From: JBKJZO01 sp046715235
GTDB lineage: Bacteria > Actinomycetota > Actinomycetes > BP-191
Length of the DNA: 10,075 nucleotides
Assembly: GCA_046715235.1 (NCBI GenBank)
Contig: JBKJZO010000135.1
Span: 1-10,075 of the forward strand
Direction: 5' to 3'
Within the stretch, counting starts at the first letter, position 1; every line of letters begins with the position of its first letter. Positions 1 to 5,348 of the stretch are shown here, piece by piece. A model generated the notes under the pieces. The model worked only from the letters and a program-made list of their open reading frames with translations, made no database searches and was not told where the DNA came from. The translations under genes were made by a program, and so were the position numbers.

Positions 1-50
1 GGCAAGGGCCTGCAAAGCCCTGTACGCGAGTTCGATTCTCGCCTCCGCCT
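1..50 (+). tRNA. tRNA-Cys (anticodon GCA), 5' end cut by window edge
   Basis: Only the 3' two thirds of the gene are in the window. The anticodon arm is AGGGC-CTGCAAA-GCCCT with anticodon GCA at 12-14. It is followed by a T arm GCGAG-TTCGATT-CTCGC, the 3' acceptor strand CTCCGCC and discriminator T at 50. U73 is the usual identity base of tRNA-Cys. No CCA is encoded. Only 1 base separates it from the next tRNA, so both are probably cut from one transcript. Confidence 0.93.
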
Positions 51-51
51 C

Positions 52-123
52 GGGCGATTAGCTCAGCGGGAGAGCGCTTCCCTGACACGGAAGAGGCCAG
101 TGGTTCGACACCACTATCGCCCA
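52..123 (+). tRNA. tRNA-Val (anticodon GAC)
   Basis: A full cloverleaf is visible. The acceptor is GGGCGAT (52-58) paired with ATCGCCC (116-122), and the discriminator is A at 123. The D arm contains TAGCTCAGCGGGAGAGC. The anticodon stem is CTTCC/GGAAG with loop CTGACAC and anticodon GAC at 84-86. The T arm is AGTGG-TTCGACA-CCACT. CCA is not encoded. It reads GUC/GUU valine codons. Its D arm is identical to that of the tRNA-Val(CAC) at 4864. Confidence 0.97.
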
Positions 124-138
124 CACGGAATGCAGGTC

Positions 139-166
139 AGAGGCCCTTACGAGGGCCTCTTTCTTG
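139..166 (+). terminator. Rho-independent terminator of the tRNA-Cys/tRNA-Val operon
   Basis: A perfect 9-bp stem AGAGGCCCT (139-147) / AGGGCCTCT (152-160) closes a TACG tetraloop and runs directly into a T-rich stretch TTCTT. It lies 16 bases after the tRNA end. This is the standard intrinsic terminator layout for a stable-RNA operon. Confidence 0.85.
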
Positions 167-213
167 TGGGCCCGCGGCGGCTCTGACAGCGGGCAGCGGG
201 GGCAGTGGCTTTC

Positions 214-227
214 CCTCAACGTTGAGG
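214..227. promoter_or_regulatory. 14-bp perfect palindrome upstream of the ureohydrolase gene, possible operator
   Basis: CCTCAACGTTGAGG is self-complementary with no spacer. It sits about 75 bases before the ATG at 301, in the promoter region of that gene. A spacerless dyad of this size fits a dimeric repressor site better than a hairpin. The regulator and the promoter hexamers are not identifiable by eye. Confidence 0.35.
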
Positions 228-300
228 ATCGCCTCCAGTGCGGTCGCCACATTCTCAAGCTCGGTGCGTTCCGAGGCACCCTGTTTGGCAGGATCGCGCC

Positions 301-1218
301 ATGCCCCCGCCAGTTACGCCGTCCGACGACTCGCGGTTCCGTAGCGCCGCCCAATGGCTGGAGGGCGATGCGCGGGAGGGCCGCCCCGACGTCGCGCTGC
401 TCGGCGTACCGGCGCACGCGAGCTCGCGCGGGGAGAGCGGCGCGCATCGGACACCGCGCGCGGTGCGGCAGGCCATGCGCGCGTTGTCGACCTGGGCGCC
501 GTCGCGCCGGGTCGACATCGGCGAGCTGAAGGCGGTCGATCTCGGCGACGTCGACGACCCAGACCGCGGCGAGGAAGGCGAGTGGCGCGTGCGCATGGCG
601 GCCGAGTCGGGCAGCACGATCGCGCGTCTGCTGCTGGTCGTGGGCGGTGACAGCTCCGTCATTGCACCGGTCGCTATCGGAGTGCTCGGCGATCTCGCGC
701 GCGGCGGGCTCGTCGTGCTCGACGTGCGCCACGACGTGCGCGGCGCCGGTGGCAACGCGTCCGTCGTACGGCGGCTGCTCGACGCCGGGATGCCCGGGGA
801 GCGCATCGTCCAGGTCGGGGTCGCCGACTGGGCCGACTCCCGCTCGTACTACGACGAGGCGTACGCGCGGGGCATCCACCCCATCCACCGTGACGAAGTG
901 GCACGGCGCGGCATTTCCGACTGCGTGCTTGCCGCCCTCGACGTCGCCGGCGCAGCTGGGCGGCGCGTCGTCGTCGCGCTCGACCTCGACGTGTGTGACC
1001 GGGCGGTCGCGCCGGGATGTCCCGGCTCCCTGCCGGGGGGGCTGTCCGCCTCGGAGGTGATGCGCGCCGCCTACCTGGCCGGGATGCACCCGTCCGTCGA
1101 CGCGGTCGCGGTCACCGAGGTCGACGCCGCCGCCGATCCCGACGGCCGGACCGTGCGGCTAGCGGCAATGTGCGTTCTGGAGGCCGCGGCCGGACTCGCC
1201 GGTCGCCCCGCCGACTGA
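301..1218 (+). CDS. Arginase/agmatinase (ureohydrolase) family protein with degenerate metal site
   Basis: The 305-aa protein has the ureohydrolase fold signature. Family members hydrolyse guanidino compounds (arginine, agmatine, formiminoglutamate) with a Mn pair. The motifs in order are VGGDSS at 114-119 (usually GGDHS), LDVRHD at 140-145 (usually DAHxD), DLDVCD at 228-233 (matching the family's DxDxxD) and the late TEVD with E273. The aspartates D141, D145, D228, D230 and E273 remain. Both metal-ligand histidines are replaced, by S118 and R143. Length is normal for the family. ATG 301 is chosen because GGCAGGA ends 7 bases before it; an upstream GTG at 238 has a weaker site. It is followed by the ACT protein 118 bases later. 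Family assignment is firm. Substrate and even catalytic activity are uncertain, and a non-hydrolytic or single-metal role is possible. Confidence 0.85.
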   Translation: MPPPVTPSDDSRFRSAAQWLEGDAREGRPDVALLGVPAHASSRGESGAHRTPRAVRQAMRALSTWAPSRRVDIGELKAVDLGDVDDPDRGEEGEWRVRMAAESGSTIARLLLVVGGDSSVIAPVAIGVLGDLARGGLVVLDVRHDVRGAGGNASVVRRLLDAGMPGERIVQVGVADWADSRSYYDEAYARGIHPIHRDEVARRGISDCVLAALDVAGAAGRRVVVALDLDVCDRAVAPGCPGSLPGGLSASEVMRAAYLAGMHPSVDAVAVTEVDAAADPDGRTVRLAAMCVLEAAAGLAGRPAD

Positions 1219-1240
1219 ATCCGTTGTGCGCGATCTTGGG

Positions 1241-1282
1241 GTGTTACGGCTGGGACACCCGGTGTACTTCTGTCCGTAACAC
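1241..1282. promoter_or_regulatory. 9-bp perfect inverted repeat with nested dyads before the ACT gene
   Basis: GTGTTACGG (1241-1249) is repeated inverted as CCGTAACAC (1274-1282). Inside the 24-base spacer is a second dyad ACACC-C-GGTGT (1255-1265), and just outside follows ACAC-TCGG-GTGT (1279-1290). The cluster lies 23 bases after the ureohydrolase stop and 54 bases before the next ATG. It may be an operator in the ACT gene promoter or a leader hairpin. No T-tract follows, so a terminator is less likely. Confidence 0.4.
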
Positions 1283-1336
1283 TCGGGTGTGAGGCTGCTC
1301 CCGCACCATCAACGGGGTGGTCGAGAGGAGTCCGGC

Positions 1337-2008
1337 ATGGCGTTGTGGACGGTGCGTGTCGAGCTGGCCGACCGGCCGGGCCGGCTGGCCGCACTGACGG
1401 GGGCGGTTGCCGCGTGCGGCGGTAACATCCGCTCGCTCGACGTACAGGCACTCGACTCAACACGGGTGGTCGACGAACTGCTCGTCGACCTGCCCGAGGA
1501 CACCAGCGTTGAGGACGTCGAAGCGCAGATCCGCGCGACCGGCGCCGCAGTGGTGATGCTCGTTCCGGCCAACGACGACGACCTGGTCGACCCGCAGACT
1601 CGCTGCCTCGAACTCGGCCGCCGGCTGGTTCGCGATCACCCCGCGCGGCTGCGCGTTTTCGAAGCGTCCCTCGCCGAGCTTGTGGGCGCGGAGGGTGCGT
1701 GGGTCGTTCCCACCGAGCTCATGACCACTAGTGCGCTCGCCGCTCAGGCCGTGCAGAACGGCATACCGATGATGGGCCGGGAGCGCACAGGGCTCGCGCC
1801 GACCCAGGCGGATGAAGAGCCGCCCTGGTTGCTCGTGGTTCCCCTCGCGGATGGGCGGCCGGGGCGGGTGACAATGTTGGCGCGGCGGTTGCCGAGCTTC
1901 ACGGCCGGCGAGATCGCCCGGGTGGAGGCACTGGTGGCGTTGGCGGCCGAACTCGGGGTGTACGACGCCGATGACGGTCGGGGGGCCGGCACGCGACGAG
2001 CGTCGTGA
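1337..2008 (+). CDS. ACT domain protein with C-terminal GAF-like domain
   Basis: This 223-aa cytoplasmic protein has an N-terminal ACT domain at about residues 3-75. It shows the beta-alpha-beta pattern, the ligand-loop signature ADRPGRLAAL, then GGNIRSLDV. ACT domains bind amino acids or other small ligands as allosteric sensors. Residues ~90-215 look like a GAF-type domain (AWVVP, then WLLVVPLADGRPGRV and a final helix EIARVEALVALAAELG). No catalytic or DNA-binding module is seen, so it is probably a sensor or partner protein. ATG 1337 has a strong GAGAGGAG site ending 6 bases upstream. The stop is 5 bases from the stop of the convergent SsgA-like gene. The target enzyme or regulator is unknown. 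The ACT call is strong and the GAF call moderate. Confidence 0.85.
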   Translation: MALWTVRVELADRPGRLAALTGAVAACGGNIRSLDVQALDSTRVVDELLVDLPEDTSVEDVEAQIRATGAAVVMLVPANDDDLVDPQTRCLELGRRLVRDHPARLRVFEASLAELVGAEGAWVVPTELMTTSALAAQAVQNGIPMMGRERTGLAPTQADEEPPWLLVVPLADGRPGRVTMLARRLPSFTAGEIARVEALVALAAELGVYDADDGRGAGTRRAS

Positions 2009-2013
2009 GCTGT

Positions 2014-2448
2014 CTAGTCGTCCTGCTCGGGCCAGGACAGCAACGCCAGCTCCGCGTCGACGTCGACGAACTCGCTCTCGCAACCTGAGGGAACCGACGC
2101 GTACGAGCGGGTGAGGAACTCGACGACCTCGCTCAGCGATGTCTCGAACAACGCCGAGCCGGACGGGCTCGACAGCGACAGACAGATCAGCGCCCGGTCG
2201 TCCCGGTGGCTGGGCCAGACCCGAACGTCACCCTCGCCGACCGGGTGCGTGGCTCCGTCGGTGAGCAGCTGACGGGCGAAGCTCCACTCGACAGCGCCGC
2301 CGTCGGCACCCGTGTGAAAGGTCACGCTGATCGCGTAGGGGTCGGCGGCGAGGTAGCGCAGCGTCGCGAGAACCGGCAGGGACGGACTACCGGGGAGCAC
2401 CAGGCGCAGGCTGAGTTCAGCGGTCACAGTGCTCTGCGGTGCGCCCAT
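2014..2448 (-). CDS. SsgA/SsgB-like protein (SALP), sporulation and cell-division regulator
   Basis: The 144-aa protein matches the SALP family over its full length. Recognisable blocks are ELSLRLVLPG (11-20), LRYLAADPYAI (30-40), SVTFHTGAD, VEWSFARQLL (53-62), GDVRVWPS (73-80) and ALFETSLSEVVEFL (99-112). In Streptomyces, SsgB recruits FtsZ to sporulation septa under SsgA control. The spacing of these blocks looks closest to SsgB, but the paralogue cannot be settled by eye. The start (ATG, complement of 2446-2448) has GAGGAGG 8 bases upstream. A longer in-frame extension to 2607 has no family similarity. It is convergent with the ACT gene and divergent from the ECF sigma gene. Presence of a SALP points to a morphologically complex actinomycete. 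Confidence 0.92.
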   Translation of the reverse strand: MGAPQSTVTAELSLRLVLPGSPSLPVLATLRYLAADPYAISVTFHTGADGGAVEWSFARQLLTDGATHPVGEGDVRVWPSHRDDRALICLSLSSPSGSALFETSLSEVVEFLTRSYASVPSGCESEFVDVDAELALLSWPEQDD

Positions 2449-2501
2449 AGGAGCACCCTCCTCAACAGTGCGTATCTCGTATCTTGTGCCCGGCTTTCCC
2501 G

Positions 2502-2530
2502 ACCCTATGCACAGCGCCGCGCGATGTTCC
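2502..2530 (-). promoter_or_regulatory. Candidate promoter of the SsgA-like gene
   Basis: On the minus strand TAGGGT (2507-2502) fits the actinobacterial TANNNT -10 element. GGAACA (2530-2525) lies 17 bp upstream of it and resembles an ECF-type -35 (GGAAC) more than TTGACA. The predicted start near 2495 gives a leader of about 47 bases. That leader includes a tandem CGTATCT CGTATCT (plus strand 2471-2484). Support is by motif only. Confidence 0.22.
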
Positions 2531-2685
2531 GGAAGACTCACCAGTGGTAACGGGACATACAGGGCATTTGGGCAGACTGTGCAGGTGGACGGACGCGGTA
2601 GCGTCAACCTTGGCCGAATCGGGACGGCACGGGAGCCAATCCGGATGACGGTCGCCGACGAACGCTGAGTGTGAGGAACGCCGTC

Positions 2686-3285
2686 ATGACAGCCACCAGG
2701 GGGAGCGGCGCCGTCGATGACGCTGCGCTGGTGACCCGCGTGCTATCGGGCGAGGACGCCGCACTCGAAGCGTTGTATCGGCGCTACGGACGCGTTGCCT
2801 ACTCTCTCGCCCGGCGGATTCTCGGCGACGACCAGCTTGCGCAGGACGTCGTACAAGAAGTTTTTCTGACGGTCTGGAAGGACGCGCACAGGTTCGACGC
2901 GGCTCGCGGCCAGGTCTCGACGTGGCTGCTGACCATGACGCATCACAAGGCCGTCGACTCGGTGCGCAAGGAAGACAACCTGCGCAAGCGTCGGCAGCCG
3001 GCCGACGTTCTTGATCTCACCGAGTCGGACAGTCGGGTCGACGAGGACGTGTGGGCGTCGGTCAAACGCGATCGGGTACGCGCCGCGCTCGTCGAACTGC
3101 CCGATGTGCAGCGCGAGGCCCTCGCCCTCGCGTACTTCGGCGGCTACACGCAACGCGAGATCGCCAAGATCACAGAAACGCCTCTCGGCACCGTGAAGAC
3201 GCGCATGCTCGCCGGAATGCGCAGGATGCGCGATGCGATCGACACCTCCCTCGACGCCGAGGAACCGCATGGAGGGAGGACCTGA
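2686..3285 (+). CDS. sigK: ECF RNA polymerase sigma factor, SigK-like
   Basis: This 199-aa group IV sigma factor directs core RNA polymerase to stress or envelope promoters. Region 2 is at ~20-95: LYRRYGRVAYSLARRILGD, then AQDVVQEVFLTVWKDA (core binding) and RGQVSTWLLTMTHHKAVDSVRK (-10 recognition). Region 4 is at ~130-180: LVELPDVQREALALAYFGGY followed by the helix-turn-helix TQREIAKITETPLGTVKTR. ATG 2686 is preferred over GTG 2671 because AGGAA ends 7 bases upstream and the extra residues are not conserved. Its TGA overlaps the ATG of the anti-sigma gene by one base, so the two are translationally coupled. That RskA-type partner is the reason for suggesting SigK; the exact ECF group needs a profile search. 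The promoter lies in the 237-base gap shared with the SsgA-like gene. Confidence 0.9.
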   Translation: MTATRGSGAVDDAALVTRVLSGEDAALEALYRRYGRVAYSLARRILGDDQLAQDVVQEVFLTVWKDAHRFDAARGQVSTWLLTMTHHKAVDSVRKEDNLRKRRQPADVLDLTESDSRVDEDVWASVKRDRVRAALVELPDVQREALALAYFGGYTQREIAKITETPLGTVKTRMLAGMRRMRDAIDTSLDAEEPHGGRT

Positions 3286-4055
3286 TGGCAGACCACGTCG
3301 AGTGGGACGAGCTCGCTGTCGGCCTGGCCCTCGGCGCCCTCGAACCCGAAGAGGAGGAGACGCTCCTCGAGCACATGCGCGGCTGTGAGCAGTGCGCGCG
3401 CACCGCCCTCGACATGGAGGCCGCTGCAGCAGGACTCGCGTACGGCGTCCAGGTCGCTGAGCCGCCGGCATCGCTGCTCGCTTCGATCATGTCCGAGGCG
3501 CGGTCGACCGAGCAGACGCGGCCGCCCGTCGAGCCTGTCACTGACATCCGCCAATACTCGCCGCCGCCGCAGCGAGCCGCCCGTCGCCGACTGGAAGCGC
3601 CATCGTTCGCTGTCGCGGCAGCGCTGATCGCGCTCCTGCTGATGGGTGGATGGAACTTCAAGCTGCGGCAGGAAGGAAGCATCAGTAGCGCTTCCCTGAA
3701 GTCGATCAGCGAGCTGGTCGCCGACCCGCAGACCAAGCAGGTCCCGCTCGCAAGTTCGGGTACCGAGCAGGCAACGATGTTGGTCAACGGCAAGAAGAGC
3801 TACCTGGTCGTCGACAAGTTCCAACAGAACAAGTCCGGCGACAGCATCTACGTGCTCTGGGCGCAGCAGCCGGACGACACGATGACCGGCGTACGGAAGT
3901 TCAAGGTCGTGCACGACGGGCCCAACCTGATCCCGGTCGACACCGTCGATGACACCAGCGCGATCAAGGCCTACGCCGTGTCCAAGGAGGCGGGCCCCCA
4001 GATTCCAGCGACTCCCAGCCAGCCCATCGCGATCGGAGATGTGACTGCGACGTAG
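3285..4055 (+). CDS. rskA: Membrane anti-sigma factor, RskA family
   Basis: This 256-aa partner of the preceding sigma factor should hold it at the membrane until regulated proteolysis. The N-terminal cytoplasmic anti-sigma domain has the zinc motif H30-x3-C34-x2-C37 (HMRGCEQC), with H4 exactly 25 residues before H30, the typical ZAS spacing. A linker rich in Pro and Arg leads to a single transmembrane helix at ~108-122 (FAVAAALIALLLMGGW). The rest (~126-256) is an extracytoplasmic RskA C-terminal domain, including DSIYVLWAQQ. ATG 3285 overlaps the sigma stop (TGATG), and GGAGGGAGGA sits just upstream. Family and topology calls are strong. The inducing signal and protease are not visible here. 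Confidence 0.92.
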   Translation: MADHVEWDELAVGLALGALEPEEEETLLEHMRGCEQCARTALDMEAAAAGLAYGVQVAEPPASLLASIMSEARSTEQTRPPVEPVTDIRQYSPPPQRAARRRLEAPSFAVAAALIALLLMGGWNFKLRQEGSISSASLKSISELVADPQTKQVPLASSGTEQATMLVNGKKSYLVVDKFQQNKSGDSIYVLWAQQPDDTMTGVRKFKVVHDGPNLIPVDTVDDTSAIKAYAVSKEAGPQIPATPSQPIAIGDVTAT

Positions 4056-4147
4056 ATCGCGCCGCGTCATGCCCGGGCTTTCGGTCGGACCCGTGACAGC
4101 ATGAGCGCGTCCGGACGGGGACGATCGCAGTGGAGGGCACGCGCCGC

Positions 4148-4828
4148 ATGACGCAGTCCACGGAGCCGACAAGCGATCCGTTCGCCAGTGTTCTCGCCGA
4201 GCTGCGCGCGCCGATCGTGGCGATCCAAGGCAACGTCCGCAGCCTGATGGCGCGCGACGACGACATGACCACAGACGCGCGGCAGCAGCTGCACCAGCAG
4301 GTGCTGCAGCACAGCCAGCGTCTCGACACTCTCGTCGACGACATCGTGCTGTACCTGCGGCTGCTCGTCGGTCCGGTGGAGCTCTCGCCCGAGCCGGTCA
4401 ACGTGCACGACGTCGTCGAGGAGCTTAAGGAGCGTCTCGGCGAGCCGGAGCGCGTCACCAATCGCGTGCCCAAGCAGTTCGTCCTCAACATCGACAGGTA
4501 CGCACTCGGGGGAGCGCTGCGGCACTTGCTGCGCAACGCCCTCGTCTACGGTGCGCGCGAGCGGGCGGTGGTCGTCGGCGTACGCCGGATCGACGGCGCT
4601 CTCGAACTGACGGTTACCGACGAGGGGTTCGGCATCCCGGAGGCCGGGCGGGCGCGAGCGTTCGAACCCTTCGTGCGCGCGGTGCATCCCGACGAGAAGC
4701 GCAACAGCGGCGCGGGACTGGGTCTGACGGTGTGCCGCGAACTGGTGCGGCTCCTCGGCGGGGACGTCGAGCTGCGTCCACTCGCCCCTGGTTTGAGCGC
4801 GACGATCGTCCTCCCCGGCCAGCACTAG
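4148..4828 (+). CDS. Histidine-kinase-like ATPase lacking the phosphoacceptor histidine
   Basis: The 226-aa soluble protein has a dimerisation-like helix pair at ~10-80 and a HATPase_c domain at ~95-224. The N box is HLLRNALVYG (N130), the G1 box is DEGFG (158-162), followed by an F-box-like AFEPFVRAV, and the G2 box is GAGLGL (188-193), so ATP binding should be intact. The expected H box reads LAELRAPIVAI, with A17 where HELRTP has His. No sensor, transmembrane or receiver domain is present. ATG 4148 follows GGAGG at a rather long 11-base spacing; GTG 4130 is an alternative start adding six residues. It lies 92 bases after the anti-sigma gene and may be co-transcribed. It could be a phosphatase-type or scaffold HK, or act through ATP binding only. 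Confidence 0.82.
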   Translation: MTQSTEPTSDPFASVLAELRAPIVAIQGNVRSLMARDDDMTTDARQQLHQQVLQHSQRLDTLVDDIVLYLRLLVGPVELSPEPVNVHDVVEELKERLGEPERVTNRVPKQFVLNIDRYALGGALRHLLRNALVYGARERAVVVGVRRIDGALELTVTDEGFGIPEAGRARAFEPFVRAVHPDEKRNSGAGLGLTVCRELVRLLGGDVELRPLAPGLSATIVLPGQH

Positions 4829-4844
4829 GACCCGACGCCTCTGT

Positions 4845-4850
4845 TAAGTT
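4845..4850 (+). promoter_or_regulatory. Candidate -10 box for tRNA-Val(CAC)
   Basis: TAAGTT fits TANNNT and lies 13 bases before the mature tRNA 5' end, a plausible spacing for a short 5' leader removed by RNase P. No good -35 hexamer is seen at 16-18 bp. The short 35-base gap after the kinase-like gene leaves little other room for a promoter. Confidence 0.33.
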
Positions 4851-4863
4851 GTCGTCCGCACAA

Positions 4864-4935
4864 GGGCGTATAGCTCAGCGGGAGAGCGCTCGCCTCACAC
4901 GCGAGAGGTCGCTGGTTCGAAACCAGCTACGCCCA
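4864..4935 (+). tRNA. tRNA-Val (anticodon CAC)
   Basis: The acceptor GGGCGTA (4864-4870) pairs with TACGCCC (4928-4934), with discriminator A at 4935. The anticodon stem is CTCGC/GCGAG with loop CTCACAC, and the anticodon CAC is at 4896-4898. The T arm is GCTGG-TTCGAAA-CCAGC. CCA is not encoded. It reads GUG, the main G-ending valine codon in this GC-rich DNA. It shares a 20-base D-arm block with the tRNA-Val(GAC) at 52. Confidence 0.97.
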
Positions 4936-4950
4936 CCGACCTGGAGTAGC

Positions 4951-4973
4951 CGATGCCCGACCCCTCGGCATCG
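4951..4973 (+). terminator. Hairpin after tRNA-Val(CAC), possible terminator
   Basis: CGATGCC (4951-4957) pairs with GGCATCG (4967-4973). The stem can extend with CGA/TCG past one bulged C around a short C-rich loop. It starts 15 bases after the tRNA. No T-tract follows, so it may instead act as a 3' processing or Rho-linked structure. Confidence 0.4.
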
Positions 4974-5053
4974 CAGTAACTGTCGTCTCCGCAATGGTCA
5001 CGTGGATGTGGCTCACCAGGCACCAAGCTCGATTGCAGACGCGGAAAGCTCGC

Positions 5054-5134
5054 ATGATCGCGACTTCGGCGCTGACGTTTGTGTTTCTGGTCGGGTGTGG
5101 GGTGTCCGTGGCACTGGATCGCTGGGTCTGGTGA
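5054..5134 (+). CDS. Possible 26-aa membrane micropeptide (doubtful)
   Basis: This is a short reading frame in the long gap after tRNA-Val. It begins at ATG 5054 with GGAAAG ending 5 bases upstream. It encodes a mostly hydrophobic peptide (ALTFVFLVGCGVSVAL) ending in DRWVW. An in-frame ATG at 4994 would give 46 aa but has no ribosome site. The third-position GC is lower than in the neighbouring genes, which argues against real coding. No family is recognised. It may be chance, or a remnant. Confidence 0.15.
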   Translation: MIATSALTFVFLVGCGVSVALDRWVW

Positions 5135-5168
5135 CCTCCGGCCAAACCCTGACGCTTTCGATTTTCGG

Positions 5169-5184
5169 CGTTTCCGCGGAAACG
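5169..5184. repeat. 16-bp perfect palindrome
   Basis: CGTTTCCGCGGAAACG is fully self-complementary with no spacer, and A/T tracts flank it. It lies inside the noncoding block between tRNA-Val(CAC) and the DedA gene. It could be a protein-binding dyad or part of the repeat unit around it. Confidence 0.5.
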
Positions 5185-5221
5185 GGTTTTCCACCGGTCT
5201 GACTGCACAAGCACCGTCGCC

Positions 5222-5243
5222 TGCGGGTGGGCTTGCACCCGCA
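5222..5243. repeat. 8-bp GC-rich hairpin
   Basis: TGCGGGTG (5222-5229) pairs perfectly with CACCCGCA (5236-5243) around a GGCTTG loop. It lies between the 16-bp palindrome and the inverted repeat that begins at 5255. With no T-tract on either strand, it is a weak terminator candidate for the tRNA or for the convergent DedA gene. Confidence 0.4.
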
Positions 5244-5348
5244 AGGGGCGGGTTCGTGATCTTTTGGCCATATCGTCGGCGTGAATCGCGATTTTCGGGG
5301 CCAAAGATCACGACAGGTGGCGTGCCGCGCCGGCTTTGGCGAGTGATG

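Larger units (their letters stand above)
5131..5312. repeat. Repeat-rich intergenic block with imperfect inverted repeat and diverged copy
   Basis: CGTGATCTTTTGGCC (5255-5269) is matched inverted by GGCCAAAGATCACG (5299-5312), the only difference being one extra T. The pair spans a 58-base unit whose middle contains GCGATTTTCGGG. A similar order, GTGACCTCCGGCCAAA then TCGATTTTCGG, appears at 5131-5168 and looks like a diverged, shorter copy. CGATTTTCGG occurs in both (5159-5168 and 5289-5298). The block also holds a 16-bp palindrome and a hairpin, listed separately. It lies between a plus-strand tRNA and a convergent minus-strand gene, a usual home for REP-like elements and bidirectional terminators. 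No convincing gene is seen in 4936-5348. Confidence 0.55.

Noticed and set aside
2449..2607. N-terminal extension of the SsgA-like protein to 2607
   Set aside because: The extra 53 residues do not resemble the family, and a strong ribosome site directly precedes the ATG at 2448.
2614..2619. CCGAAT upstream of the sigma gene as a SigK -10 element
   Set aside because: The hexamer matches what I recall as the mycobacterial SigK -10, but no CCATCC-like -35 lies 16-17 bp upstream, so autoregulation cannot be claimed.
4108..4117. CGTCCGGACG palindrome between rskA and the kinase-like gene
   Set aside because: A 10-bp palindrome in GC-rich DNA is expected by chance and nothing else supports a site there.
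52..4935. Gene block between two tRNA-Val genes as an integrated island
   Set aside because: The shared sequence is the ordinary D-arm similarity of isoacceptors. No integrase or transposase is seen, gene content and GC bias look native, and no longer direct repeat (attL/attR) flanks the block.
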